Virus record (IMG/VR): IMGVR_UViG_3300007276_000066
Span: 1 to 52,666 of that record
Length of the DNA stretch: 52,666 nucleotides
Source of the DNA: a virus
Reading direction: 5' to 3' (one strand)
Shown: positions 29,685-39,347 of the stretch, in pieces
How positions within the stretch are numbered: position 1 is the stretch's first letter
Layout: the number at the start of each line of letters is the position of its first letter
Made by a program: the position numbers and the translations under genes
Notes under the pieces: model-generated
The model's input: the letters and a program-made list of their open reading frames with translations, nothing else
Database searches by the model: none
Told to the model about the DNA's origin: nothing

Positions 29685-32600
29685 TAACCGTAAGGTCTGT
29701 CTCTTTAGTGTTCAACTTCCTTGTGCAACGCTTTATTTCAACGTCGAACCCAGACGGGATATCCTCGTGATCTACCCTGCCAACCATACCTCTTCGCAGG
29801 TTGTATCCGACCCCAACAAGGACCAACGTGTAAAGTGACGCCCCCTTTGAGTCTCTAGCAAAAGTCCCAACAAGATAGTCCGCATCGGCCTTCTCAGTTA
29901 CTGGGGAAGGTATTATTCTCGCGGATTTTGGGTTCTGTTCATTTTCAGGACTGGAGACCCTGTTAGGCTCAGTCTCACCCCTCGAAATAGAATCCCAGTA
30001 ATCGAATGAATATGAACTCTGGCGACCAACCGACCCGACCCATTTGACCGAGCCCTTCTTTATGTTTTCAGTTATTGAAAACTCTTCTGGATTCCTAACT
30101 CCGTCATAGCGTTGACGTAGCGTTATCTTGTTATCTTCGCCTACCGTATAAAAGGTGTCTGTGTAAGAAGTAAGCTCACGAATCCGGTCTATTACTGGCT
30201 TTTGATTACTGTAACCTCTTTGTATAATAGGGCCATCAATGCTGTCTGTATGCACTGTTTCAGGAGCCCCAGCAAGCGAAGCCATGTGGTCACAAACCTT
30301 CCTTAAAGTCAGGTCAGTCTTATTCACTAGATCGTCACCCAGTAAAGCTAAATTACTATAACCAAGGTTGCCAATTCCTGTGAACAGGCCACCAACCATA
30401 AAGGTTCCGTCAGCTAACTCCAGAATAGAATTAACCCACCCTGAATACTCCTGCGCTGTATCTCTTTCATCGATAGAATCAAGATCTTCTGCGCTTCGTC
30501 TGGATACACTAGGATGAAACCGTTCGCTCGAGCATGACTTGAAATGACCCGCGATAACTAGGTCCGCACCAACGATCAAGGAATCCTTTATTGTCCCGTC
30601 AGCAGCGATACTGGACTCCCCAAGGCTGGCGTACCCTGCGTAATTGGATGAGGCCGTCTCACCAACGTATTCCGAGACAGATGATCGGCCCGTATCCAAA
30701 TCAAGCTTCTTAATATTGCCGCCGTCCTGATACTCGCCAAATGGATCATCCTCGCCTAAGCCAGAACTCCCTAGCGCCACCAACTCCCCATCGATTATGG
30801 ACAGGTTGAAATACCAATCGTAAAAGATTGAATCGAACTGCGGGGCATGGAAGGCCGTATCGACAACACCCGTACTAGACACCTTCACTACTGATGAGGT
30901 TTCATGTCCGCCTACAGTCTTAAATACGCCCGACATATAAATGTCCGAGCCGTTAATGAGAACGTCAAAGTATTGCTTGTATACGCCAGTAGTCGCCAAG
31001 GCTGGAGGCGAGAAAGTGGCATCTACCGTGCCGTCAGAATTCAATCTAACTGCATCATTTACGGAAGATCCGTTAGCGGAACTTATAGACCCGACAACGA
31101 TTATCTTAGCGTCAGCCTGCTCAATAATAGAATGAACTGATCCAACAATCGTATCTGCGTCAAAACTTGAATCGATTGTCCCATCAACATTAAGTCGAGC
31201 AATTTTGCTTGAGGCTGTCTCGGCCACATTGTCAAAATCACCCGCAATATATATCTTCCCTGCCGCCGAAATTATGGAGCACCTGATAGGGCCGTCGGAG
31301 CCCTTACTTCCTCCAAAATCTGTAGATAGATCAAGGACCCCATCATCACCAATGAAGGCCAAGTTATTGCACTCAACGCCATCCACTTCAGAAAAATCAC
31401 CAACAGAGATAATGACTGAAGATCCGACCTGCTTTAAGTCGTACACCGCCCCATTAAAATAAGCAGGCTTATCGATAGCGTTAATGCCATGAAACTTTCC
31501 AGTCACAGACCGGAATGACTCGTTATGCTTTATCCATCCGTTCGGGTCATAGAGCGTGAAGTCGCTCGGGACTTTACCAAAATCACTTACGTCCGAAACC
31601 TTAAAGCTGTTTCGATAAACGATTTCACTTTCAGAAGAATTGATAGTTTTAACTGAATTAGCCCTAAGGTGATCATTCTCCTCGACTTGGGCTAAGTAGT
31701 CTGCGTAGTGACTTATCTGGACCGTGTAATCAGAACCGGCATCGCCCACCCTATCAGCCTTGAGGTACAAACCATCGACCGCATCAGAACCGCCCAACTC
31801 ACCCGTTCTTTTCTTTCTTCCTGCGTCATACTTGTATTCTTGCCAGCTAGCGTTCACCTTGATCGGTAACTCATCAACGCCGTCATTGGCCACATAGCCC
31901 CAGTTCAGCTCAACATCGTCTCGACCCACAACCCTCGCTCTAAACGTCAGTCTTCGCAGATGCTCAACGTCCGAATCATTCCCCGCAACATCCCTGTCAA
32001 TAATTCTCCCGATCACTGCGGCGGAGCTCTCGTCTTCAGGCTTTAACTCAATAATTTCATCGGATATAAAAGCTCCGTAAGCTCCCGCACTAACTATCGC
32101 GCTAACGACAGAGAGTGATGCTTGGCCTGTGGCTGGAACCCAATCGATTTCAATCTGATCCTTATTTAGATCAACCCATGTAAGCTCTGTTATTCCCGTA
32201 CCAATAGGATCGAAGGTTACTGCAGGCTCGTCTGAATAATGCGAGACCTTTTCACCGTTACCCGCGAAGAAAGATAAGGTGAGATAATTAAGAGGTACAT
32301 TGGATTTGATTGTTAAACGACAAGGCTTTTCCTCATACAGAGTTAGCTCGTCTATCCACATAGCTACTAAATTCCCAGTCGGGAAAACTCCATTGCCCGT
32401 GAAATCGAAAGATATCTCATTTGTCTGAACTCCAGCGAATGTCACAACGCTACTAACATCTTCCCCGTATTCGGGAGACACTGAGATAGGATCAATAGAC
32501 CAATTACCTATAGATATTTCCGGTGATTGATTTATGTTTTGCAGTCTGAGTTTTGCTGCGCTTATTGCCCGATCAAACTTGAACGTAACTCTGCCAGTCT

Positions 32601-33660
32601 TCCCTGATGGTCCGGTTATCTTAAACCAGCGCCCCTTAGTTTCCGTGATCGTTATTGGCTTATCAACAGTGACCGTAACAGGCGTCTTGCCTTTGGATGA
32701 GACAGTCTGCTTATCGATAACCCAAGAGAAATCATCAGCATAAGATGTTACTGCCGATGATGATTGATCCATTCTTATCGACTGACCTTTATTTTGAGGA
32801 GTAAAGACTACCGAGTTGTTTGAGGCTGTTATGCTTATATCAAACGGGGCCGCCGACTGAACTTCCTGAGCATTCACTGATGTGAAAAAGAAGTCAGAGG
32901 CTAAATACGGAGAGCTTACGCCTGACGGTTCAGACATATCTAAGCGGCCATAGGAAATTCCATCTTGGAACCCAGCGTAGGGATAGAAGTTTATGGTCTT
33001 GTCGGGATTATCGGATATAACGCCATCATGGAACTGGCTCAACCCTAACTCTACCGGCTTGGCTGTGCGGTTATTGAAGTTCCCGTAAAGGAAGTCTTTT
33101 GCCTTGCCTGTGGACAGCCCGTAACCGTACTTGTTTAGTGGCCACTGGCTTAGCAGCTCTCGCTGAAACCGCTTCGCTGTTAAGACTAAATCATCGTTTG
33201 CTGTACCGAACTCAAAATAACCCTTAGCGAAAACTGGATACTCGTCTGTGGGTATACGCTCTTCGTCGGCCTGACTTGGGTGTATCGTGCCACCAATTTT
33301 AAAAGTGTAGTTAGTGTTCTCGAAGTTCTTACCAAGCAGGCTTTCGGTCGATCCAGCCTTGTGTATAACAAAGCTAGATATGTCTTCCTTGCCACTACTT
33401 CCAGAATAAGGATCTGATAACTCAGACTTATCCGTAACCTCGCTAGATAAGAGCCTAGTAACATCAAGCAGGCCGGCAGAGCGATTGCTGTAAACAACGT
33501 CAGCGTTAGACGTAAACTCAACAGACGAATCCATGTAACCGAACGCTGAGCCGAAAGCATCGAAGTAATCCCAATCCAATTGTCGGGTATTATTCGAGCT
33601 TGTCTCTAACAGCATTGTCAGATCAGGTACACTCGAGAGTACATCGTTAATATCGTGCAT
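29665..33660 (-). CDS. large tail tip/hub protein with inserted propeller-like repeats, 1331 aa
   Basis: Follows the tape measure gene, overlapping it by 14 bp, where the tail hub or tip attachment protein is expected. The region about 735-1107 has repeated units such as SIISAAGKIYIAGDFDN, RLNVDGTIDSSFDAD, RLNSDGTVDATFSPP and VSSTGVVDTAFHAP, the Delta-60 type repeat that builds a beta-propeller. The C-terminal 220 residues (SYTDTFYTVGEDNKITLRQRYDG) look like a conserved hub domain. Confidence 0.75.
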   Translation of the reverse strand: MHDINDVLSSVPDLTMLLETSSNNTRQLDWDYFDAFGSAFGYMDSSVEFTSNADVVYSNRSAGLLDVTRLLSSEVTDKSELSDPYSGSSGKEDISSFVIHKAGSTESLLGKNFENTNYTFKIGGTIHPSQADEERIPTDEYPVFAKGYFEFGTANDDLVLTAKRFQRELLSQWPLNKYGYGLSTGKAKDFLYGNFNNRTAKPVELGLSQFHDGVISDNPDKTINFYPYAGFQDGISYGRLDMSEPSGVSSPYLASDFFFTSVNAQEVQSAAPFDISITASNNSVVFTPQNKGQSIRMDQSSSAVTSYADDFSWVIDKQTVSSKGKTPVTVTVDKPITITETKGRWFKITGPSGKTGRVTFKFDRAISAAKLRLQNINQSPEISIGNWSIDPISVSPEYGEDVSSVVTFAGVQTNEISFDFTGNGVFPTGNLVAMWIDELTLYEEKPCRLTIKSNVPLNYLTLSFFAGNGEKVSHYSDEPAVTFDPIGTGITELTWVDLNKDQIEIDWVPATGQASLSVVSAIVSAGAYGAFISDEIIELKPEDESSAAVIGRIIDRDVAGNDSDVEHLRRLTFRARVVGRDDVELNWGYVANDGVDELPIKVNASWQEYKYDAGRKKRTGELGGSDAVDGLYLKADRVGDAGSDYTVQISHYADYLAQVEENDHLRANSVKTINSSESEIVYRNSFKVSDVSDFGKVPSDFTLYDPNGWIKHNESFRSVTGKFHGINAIDKPAYFNGAVYDLKQVGSSVIISVGDFSEVDGVECNNLAFIGDDGVLDLSTDFGGSKGSDGPIRCSIISAAGKIYIAGDFDNVAETASSKIARLNVDGTIDSSFDADTIVGSVHSIIEQADAKIIVVGSISSANGSSVNDAVRLNSDGTVDATFSPPALATTGVYKQYFDVLINGSDIYMSGVFKTVGGHETSSVVKVSSTGVVDTAFHAPQFDSIFYDWYFNLSIIDGELVALGSSGLGEDDPFGEYQDGGNIKKLDLDTGRSSVSEYVGETASSNYAGYASLGESSIAADGTIKDSLIVGADLVIAGHFKSCSSERFHPSVSRRSAEDLDSIDERDTAQEYSGWVNSILELADGTFMVGGLFTGIGNLGYSNLALLGDDLVNKTDLTLRKVCDHMASLAGAPETVHTDSIDGPIIQRGYSNQKPVIDRIRELTSYTDTFYTVGEDNKITLRQRYDGVRNPEEFSITENIKKGSVKWVGSVGRQSSYSFDYWDSISRGETEPNRVSSPENEQNPKSARIIPSPVTEKADADYLVGTFARDSKGASLYTLVLVGVGYNLRRGMVGRVDHEDIPSGFDVEIKRCTRKLNTKETDLTVIVYDRG

Positions 33661-36600
33661 CGTTTTTCAACTCAGATAAATGTTGATTGGTTTCTTTCTG
33701 GACGGCAATCAACTCAGAGACGGCACTCAACAAGTGAGAGGTATCATTGCTTGAGACGCCACCACTCTGAACGGCCGCATAAATCTTATCGATTGTTCCA
33801 GTCTGGCTTACACTGATCTCTTCCCTGTCTGGAACTGCCCCGATAGTGAACAATTGATCGCCACCAGAAAGACTTGAGCCGCCGTGAGGAACAGTGAATG
33901 TTTTGCTGGAACTTAAGGCAGAAGAATACTCACCAAGGTGATACGCCGATGCACTATTTGAGACAGCCAAGGAGTAAGTCGTTTGACCGCTATAGGCTGC
34001 TGCCATTCTTCTAGCTTCAATTGACGCCCTATCCGTTAAACTTGCCATTCCAGTAGCAATTGAGTCAAAGTTTTCCTGAGCCGATATAGACATAGCATCA
34101 AAGCTAGACTCGAAGGCAGTAACCCCCTCTGCGTTGAAGTTTAGAATCTCCTCTAATGCCCCGCCGCTTGCGTCACGGAATTGCTGCTCCCACTGCTCAG
34201 CGGCCACTCCGGACTGCTCAACGAATAATTTAGCGTCCTCAACTGCAATTTGATAATGCTCACTTATCGAGTTAAATAAAGCGTCCTGACCTGACATGCC
34301 ATTTGCAACCATACTGTCAAAACTTTCATCAACAGCCAGCAAGCTATCTTTGGCCTCAAAAGCAGACTGACCGAAGCCAGTGGCGAAGTTCTCGAAGAAC
34401 AGATTCGATGGATCTATTAACCCGTTATGTATTGCCGTTTCAAAGACTTCGCCGTATGTAACAGCCTCATCCAATCCTGCCGCATACTCAGCCCAAACAG
34501 CCTTGATATCCTCGACATTCTTATCTTTATCCAGAACCCTTAGAGTGCCGAAATCGGAGTTAAGGCTATCGAATCCAGCAGCCCTTAATGCCTCTTCAAA
34601 ACCATCCAGAGTCCGTTGAGCACCGGTGAAGAAACCGCCATTACCCTGCGCCCCGCCATCACTTAATTGTTGGGCAGTTAGGCCTGATCCTTGGATGCCG
34701 TAATTGGCCCCAAAGACTGCAGTATTGCCACCATCAAACCCGACCTCGCCGTTTTCGCCTAGGGCATGCCCTGCTCCCTGCTGGCCGAGCAATTTTGGCA
34801 TGTAGTCTTCTTGAAGTATCTGATCGTAGTCTCTTGCTCCGCCCATTCCGGCAAGAGCCAATATAGCCATTGCCGCCCAGCCGTATGGACCCATTGCGCC
34901 TAAGACTGCCGTTGACCCGCCAGACAAGGCTGCAGCTCCAGCGTAAGTTCCCATTGCGCCAGCACCAAACGTAGCTGCTCCGCGAGCGCCGCCTTGCTGA
35001 ACCCCAGAATACATTCCGTACACACCGCCAGCCACTCCAGCCACCGCCCCAGCAGTCCCTAGCGCACTAAGTCCGTTGCCGGCCTGTGTCGTGCCAGTTG
35101 CGACCGTTGCCGATCCCACAGGAACCGTCTGAACACCCATGCCTGCAGTATTCAAACCCTGACTTGTGTAATTCATGAAGTTAGGATTTACCAGAGTATT
35201 AGCGTACCCAGAATTTGCAATGATTCCCGACACGTTTGCGCCCTGATAAGCCGCTGCCTGACCCCACAAGCCCATCCCTGCACCAGTACCATAAAGCTGA
35301 TAGGCGTTGAGAGCCGCAGAGCCGTAACCCATTGCGCCGCCTTGCTTGATCCCGTTATAGATACCAAAAGCGTTTCCGGCCATCCCCAGACCGTTAACCA
35401 TATTTCCAGTTGCAGCGGTTCCGCCCGTGTAAGCTTGGTAAGCGTTGTAAGCCTGAATGCCGCCATTCGCAACCTGCAAACCACCACCGACGCCACCCGC
35501 TTGTGCGCCGTTATAGATATTAAATACCGCTCCAGCACCCGCGAGAGCTGCAGTGGATTGAGTAGATGTAAGGCCAACCTTGCCCCCAAGACTGTTTACA
35601 AACTGAGTGCTTACTGAAGGCGTCCCGCTCGGGCTTCCACTGGGGGCTCCAGACGACCCGCCAAAACCAGCGCCTTGCTTAGAGGCGTTGAATACCGCGC
35701 CCCAGCTAAAATTCGTGCTGGCGTTACCGTCAAACAAATTGAATGTTTGGAGGATGGCCTCCCTCAATCCGGAAGCAACCAGATCGAATAGCAGTTGCTT
35801 CCAAAGGCTCTTTAAAGCATCACGCAAGCTGTCGCCATTGACGATAACTCCCGCTAAGGTTTGAGATATTCCGTCTAACCGCTCATTAAACTTTTCAGCC
35901 GCATCCTTAGCTTCAACCAAGGCGACAATGCTAGCCTTTTGGCTGGCAGTCATCTTAGCAATGGACGTCCCATTACTGTCGGCAGCGGCCTTCATTAGCC
36001 TATAAACTTCTGCAGCGTTCTCGCCCTCAGTAGCCGTAAGCCTGATTATGTGTAACTGTTCATCTAAAGCAGCCGTAACCTCGTCGGTAGCCCTTTGTGC
36101 CGCGATCTGCTCTAGGTTGCTGGACTTAACAACAGCGTTCGCGGCCACCCTGCTGCCCGTCAGATCTTCAATGGCCTTTTTAGTTTCCTTCAGGCTTACG
36201 GTTTCGGCCTTGTATTTGGCGATAACCTCCTTGATTAGATCAGCGGTTGTTTTGTTAGACTCGTTAAGCTTATCTAACTCAGCCTTAGTCCGCGCATACT
36301 CGCCCTGAAGATCCTTGAGTACCGTTCCCTCTCTGCCATAAGCGGCCTTGAGGTCTGCCATCTTCTTAACAAGATCGGCACGTTTCTTAATTACCTTATC
36401 AACCACTCCGAGTGACGTAGTAGCGGCATTAGAGTTTGAATCGACAGCCTTGGTAAGCTTATTTATTTTCTGTGTAACAACCTCTACAGACACAGCATTT
36501 AATCCATCTGACTGGATTAAGCTTTGTTTGATTTTTTGAAGCCGAGCAAGCTCAACAAGCTGCTCCTTGCGCTTAACTATCTCGGCCGTGATGGACTCAT

Positions 36601-38407
36601 TAAGCTCATCGATGGCTTTCTTTTCTGTTAGTTGAGCCTGTGTGTGCGTCTTTAGAAAATCAGCTTCAGCTTGCCGAGCAGCCGCAACTTTTTGAAGGTG
36701 TTCTTCTTGTTGCGCGATCCTCTCAGAAAGTATCTCTGCTTCAAGCGCAACCAGCCCCATATTGGTTCCGAGGGCTGCAAGCTTTTCGTTATAGAACTCG
36801 ACAGCCTCCGCATTATCGCCCCACCATGCCGCACCACCTGTAGAGCCTTCCTCCATTAAGGACTGAAGCCTGTGCAACTCCTCGTATGATTCGCTAGTCT
36901 TCCTTAACTCCTCTTGGCTTTTAGCCAGCTTTTCATTAAGGTCGAGCATCGTCCGGTCTTGCATGGCCTCATTGAAGCCATTAACCTTGTCGGTTAGTTC
37001 CGGAAACTCAACGCCCAAATCCTCAAGACGGCTCCTTAAGTCAAGCGACTGGTCTTCAGCACTTTTAGCGGACTTAGCAAAACTGTAGAGAGCGAACGCA
37101 GCTATAGCGGCTACACCTACTGGGCCTCCCAGTAACGCCACTCCTGCAGCAGCGCCCCTTGATGCAACCCCCATAGCTCTGACAGCAAAAGTTTGGCGAG
37201 TAATTGCCGCCGCCCCTTGATTCATTGATGCGTTCAGAGACTTAGAAAGAACCAATCTCTTGGCCTGTATTCCGACCAGCTTCTGTTCGGCTATCTCCAG
37301 ACGCTTCGTAGCAACTGCGGCAGAGCCTTTCGCTTTAGCATCGACTAAGGAAGCTTTCGCTAAGGCAATTTTTTCTCGGGTCGCCCGAATGCTGTTTGCA
37401 TTACTGGCCAGAAGCGCCTTATTCTCATTTATTAAGACGGTGGTGTTGCTAACTGTGGCTGAACTAGCAGCCCTGATTGACTGTGTGAATGATATGAGGC
37501 TGTTTGCCGCAACCGTTCCCGCAAGCAAACCGAACCCTGTCACCAGAACGTCGAGATTTTGGGAGAGGTATATAACTCCCTCGCCAAGTGTCTCTGTTAC
37601 GCCATAAACGTCATTGAGAGACGCGATACCCTTCTGGGCCTCATTGGACAGGATCTGTATGGACTGACCGAATGTGACGGGCAGCGATGCGAATTGCGCT
37701 CTAATTAGAGGCGCTGATTTCTGTAATGCGGTGAGGATGTATTCTGTGGTTAGAGCACCCTCAATAGAAAGCTCTCTAAGTCTTGCTTGAGTAACGCCAG
37801 CACCGTCAGCAATTGCCGCCATTAACCCGACAGCATTTTCGCTCAATGATCTGAACTCATCGCCGCGAAGTACGCCAGAGGCTAGGCCCTGAGATAACTG
37901 TAAGAGTGATGCGGAGGTTTCTTTTGCTGTTGCGCCACCCAGAGCGAGTGACTTTGAAACGAGCGAGGTAATCTGAGTTAGCTCTAATCCAGCAGTCTTC
38001 GCCGTACCCATTCTCTGGGCCAAACGAACATAGAAACTGGAGTAGGCTTCTAAATCAGCCCTTGCGTCCTGAGCGCCCCTGAATAGTTCGCGCTGTATTT
38101 TATTGAATTCTGATGTGCCGGAAACGACCAACTTAAGACGGCCATTCAGCAAAGTCATTGCATCAGCGGTCTGTACGAAGTTTCTGGCTAACGTAAGCAG
38201 AGACAATCCGCCCAAAGCTCGACCGAAGTTGCGAGACAACGTGGTAGAATTTTGAACGTCCTGATTGTACCTGCGTATCGACTTGCTTGCTAAGGACTGC
38301 TCAGCATTGAGACTTTTCGCGGCTCTTGTTGTGGCTGATAATGCCTTAACAGCGCCGGTGGAATTTCCGGTTAACTCAAGAAGATATTCCTGTCTTTGTC
38401 TGGTCAT
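33647..38407 (-). CDS. tail tape measure protein, 1586 aa
   Basis: Long helical protein that sets tail length. N-terminal tape measure domain (VQTADAMTLLNGRLKLVVSG and SLALGGATAKETSASLLQLS), long coiled coils (about 500-830), then a Gly/Ala-rich hydrophobic region with three related YNGxxxGG segments (near 965, 1020 and 1135). Start ATG 38407 overlaps the T-frame of the chaperone gene. A 4.76-kb tape measure predicts a tail of the order of 200 nm. Confidence 0.92.
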   Translation of the reverse strand: MTRQRQEYLLELTGNSTGAVKALSATTRAAKSLNAEQSLASKSIRRYNQDVQNSTTLSRNFGRALGGLSLLTLARNFVQTADAMTLLNGRLKLVVSGTSEFNKIQRELFRGAQDARADLEAYSSFYVRLAQRMGTAKTAGLELTQITSLVSKSLALGGATAKETSASLLQLSQGLASGVLRGDEFRSLSENAVGLMAAIADGAGVTQARLRELSIEGALTTEYILTALQKSAPLIRAQFASLPVTFGQSIQILSNEAQKGIASLNDVYGVTETLGEGVIYLSQNLDVLVTGFGLLAGTVAANSLISFTQSIRAASSATVSNTTVLINENKALLASNANSIRATREKIALAKASLVDAKAKGSAAVATKRLEIAEQKLVGIQAKRLVLSKSLNASMNQGAAAITRQTFAVRAMGVASRGAAAGVALLGGPVGVAAIAAFALYSFAKSAKSAEDQSLDLRSRLEDLGVEFPELTDKVNGFNEAMQDRTMLDLNEKLAKSQEELRKTSESYEELHRLQSLMEEGSTGGAAWWGDNAEAVEFYNEKLAALGTNMGLVALEAEILSERIAQQEEHLQKVAAARQAEADFLKTHTQAQLTEKKAIDELNESITAEIVKRKEQLVELARLQKIKQSLIQSDGLNAVSVEVVTQKINKLTKAVDSNSNAATTSLGVVDKVIKKRADLVKKMADLKAAYGREGTVLKDLQGEYARTKAELDKLNESNKTTADLIKEVIAKYKAETVSLKETKKAIEDLTGSRVAANAVVKSSNLEQIAAQRATDEVTAALDEQLHIIRLTATEGENAAEVYRLMKAAADSNGTSIAKMTASQKASIVALVEAKDAAEKFNERLDGISQTLAGVIVNGDSLRDALKSLWKQLLFDLVASGLREAILQTFNLFDGNASTNFSWGAVFNASKQGAGFGGSSGAPSGSPSGTPSVSTQFVNSLGGKVGLTSTQSTAALAGAGAVFNIYNGAQAGGVGGGLQVANGGIQAYNAYQAYTGGTAATGNMVNGLGMAGNAFGIYNGIKQGGAMGYGSAALNAYQLYGTGAGMGLWGQAAAYQGANVSGIIANSGYANTLVNPNFMNYTSQGLNTAGMGVQTVPVGSATVATGTTQAGNGLSALGTAGAVAGVAGGVYGMYSGVQQGGARGAATFGAGAMGTYAGAAALSGGSTAVLGAMGPYGWAAMAILALAGMGGARDYDQILQEDYMPKLLGQQGAGHALGENGEVGFDGGNTAVFGANYGIQGSGLTAQQLSDGGAQGNGGFFTGAQRTLDGFEEALRAAGFDSLNSDFGTLRVLDKDKNVEDIKAVWAEYAAGLDEAVTYGEVFETAIHNGLIDPSNLFFENFATGFGQSAFEAKDSLLAVDESFDSMVANGMSGQDALFNSISEHYQIAVEDAKLFVEQSGVAAEQWEQQFRDASGGALEEILNFNAEGVTAFESSFDAMSISAQENFDSIATGMASLTDRASIEARRMAAAYSGQTTYSLAVSNSASAYHLGEYSSALSSSKTFTVPHGGSSLSGGDQLFTIGAVPDREEISVSQTGTIDKIYAAVQSGGVSSNDTSHLLSAVSELIAVQKETNQHLSELKNDARY

Positions 38408-38810
38408 TCCTTGCTCTCACTAATCCTTGTTCGATGGCTTGCAAATCTTCTAAAATGCGCCCACTTTTCTTCCGTGAAAATTGGGTCCTGAGATAGGTCA
38501 TAACGCCTGTGTAGTTAAGCCCTATGAACTTCAGACCGCTTTGGTCTGAGGCGTACACTCTCTGAGTAGAGAGTTCTTTGTTGAATAGGTTGAACGAGTG
38601 AATGTTTTCTTCAAATAGCTCAAACTCCTCTATGCCATCGCGCTCGTGTTGTGCGGCCTTGTAGGACTCCTCATCGAAGCCCATGAAAACTGCATCAGCC
38701 AGCTCCTCATCTAATCGTTCTAGAATCAGTGCTGGCTGGCTATCAGCGGGGGTTCCGAGCCAGACCCCAGCCTCTTCTAGTTTTTTATGCGACCACCGGT
38801 GGCGCTCCAC
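38376..38810 (-). CDS. GpT-like frameshift extension of the tail assembly chaperone
   Basis: This frame is entered by a -1 shift at 38780-38786 from the gene at 38777-39232 and adds 134 residues (from LEEAGVWLGTPADSQ on), giving a fusion of about 285 aa spanning 38376-39232. The ATG at 38810 has no ribosome site and is unlikely to be used. In lambda the G and GT proteins hold the tape measure for tail tube assembly; the two-gene layout directly before the tape measure is the same. Confidence 0.85.
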   Translation of the reverse strand: MERHRWSHKKLEEAGVWLGTPADSQPALILERLDEELADAVFMGFDEESYKAAQHERDGIEEFELFEENIHSFNLFNKELSTQRVYASDQSGLKFIGLNYTGVMTYLRTQFSRKKSGRILEDLQAIEQGLVRARNDQTKTGISS

Positions 38811-39232
38811 ACACCAGACACAAGCGCAAGACGATATACCGGACTGTCAACTACTTCCTTGAGGTTCGCCTTATTGAACTCAACCGGATTGTCTTCGCTG
38901 TCCTTCAGATCCCATCCCTTGAGCCGGCTCAATGCTGCGTCCTCACCTTCATCAATAATGCTATCAATTTCAGCGCCCAAGCCTTCAAGCAGCTTGTCGT
39001 CAATGTCTGGAAAGCCGTCATCGTCCTCGGCCTCAAGAGCTGTTTCAATTTGCTCTTGAATCTTCTGAACTTTCTTGCTTCGCCCCTGAGACTGCTTGAC
39101 CATCTTCTTCTGTTCGCTAATAGTCATCCGAACGTAGCTGGCCGTAAACTTGACCTCTTCCTCGTCGGGAAGCTCGATAATTATTGGAACCTGAACGTGC
39201 TGCTCTAGACCGCGTATTTTTAAACCACTCAT
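38777..39232 (-). CDS. tail assembly chaperone, GpG-like, 151 aa
   Basis: Located between the major tail protein and the tape measure, with a frameshift site at its end, as in lambda G. The protein starts MSGLKIRGLEQHVQVPII and has basic (SEQKKMVKQSQGRSKKVQ) and acidic segments (EAEDDDGFPDIDDKLL). The leader AACGGTGATTGAT before ATG 39232 decides the start over a GTG nine bases upstream. Confidence 0.85.
   Translation of the reverse strand: MSGLKIRGLEQHVQVPIIIELPDEEEVKFTASYVRMTISEQKKMVKQSQGRSKKVQKIQEQIETALEAEDDDGFPDIDDKLLEGLGAEIDSIIDEGEDAALSRLKGWDLKDSEDNPVEFNKANLKEVVDSPVYRLALVSGVWSATGGRIKN
38780..38786 (-). other. -1 ribosomal slippery heptamer A AAA AAC
   Basis: Read in the frame of the chaperone as ATA AAA AAC TAG, the heptamer A AAA AAC lies just before the stop codon TAG (38777-38779). 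Slipping back one base continues in CTA GAA GAG, the T-frame. A purine-rich stretch and GC-rich sequence follow, but I cannot judge a stimulatory structure. Confidence 0.9.
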
Positions 39233-39255
39233 ATCAATCACCGTTTACCGTTAAA

Positions 39256-39270
39256 GTAAGAAAATCTTAC
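39256..39270. promoter_or_regulatory. perfect operator inside the tail operon
   Basis: GTAAG-AAAAT-CTTAC between the major tail protein and the tail chaperone genes, 24 bp upstream of the chaperone start. No good -35/-10 pair is visible around it, so it may act as a roadblock site rather than a promoter operator. TCAAACAGGTAAG is shared with the site at 51251. Confidence 0.75.
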
Positions 39271-39291
39271 CTGTTTGACCGTAGAAAGATT

Positions 39292-39345
39292 GCGGGTGTC
39301 GTCACGGTCAACAACAACACCCGCCAGCCCCGAGGGGCCTTTTTC
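39292..39345. terminator. tandem stem-loops after the major tail protein gene
   Basis: GCGGGTGT (39292-39299) pairs with ACACCCGC (39317-39324), and GCCCC (39327-39331) pairs with GGGGC (39334-39338). CTTTTTCT follows on the plus strand, so the second is a terminator for rightward transcripts; on the minus strand there is no T-run, and the pair may act as an attenuator or message stabiliser after the highly expressed tail protein gene. Confidence 0.6.
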
Positions 39346-39347
39346 TA

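Noticed and set aside
36651-36859. Several overlapping frames on both strands inside the tape measure gene
   Set aside because: They are shadows of the long gene; no ribosome sites and no independent protein pattern.
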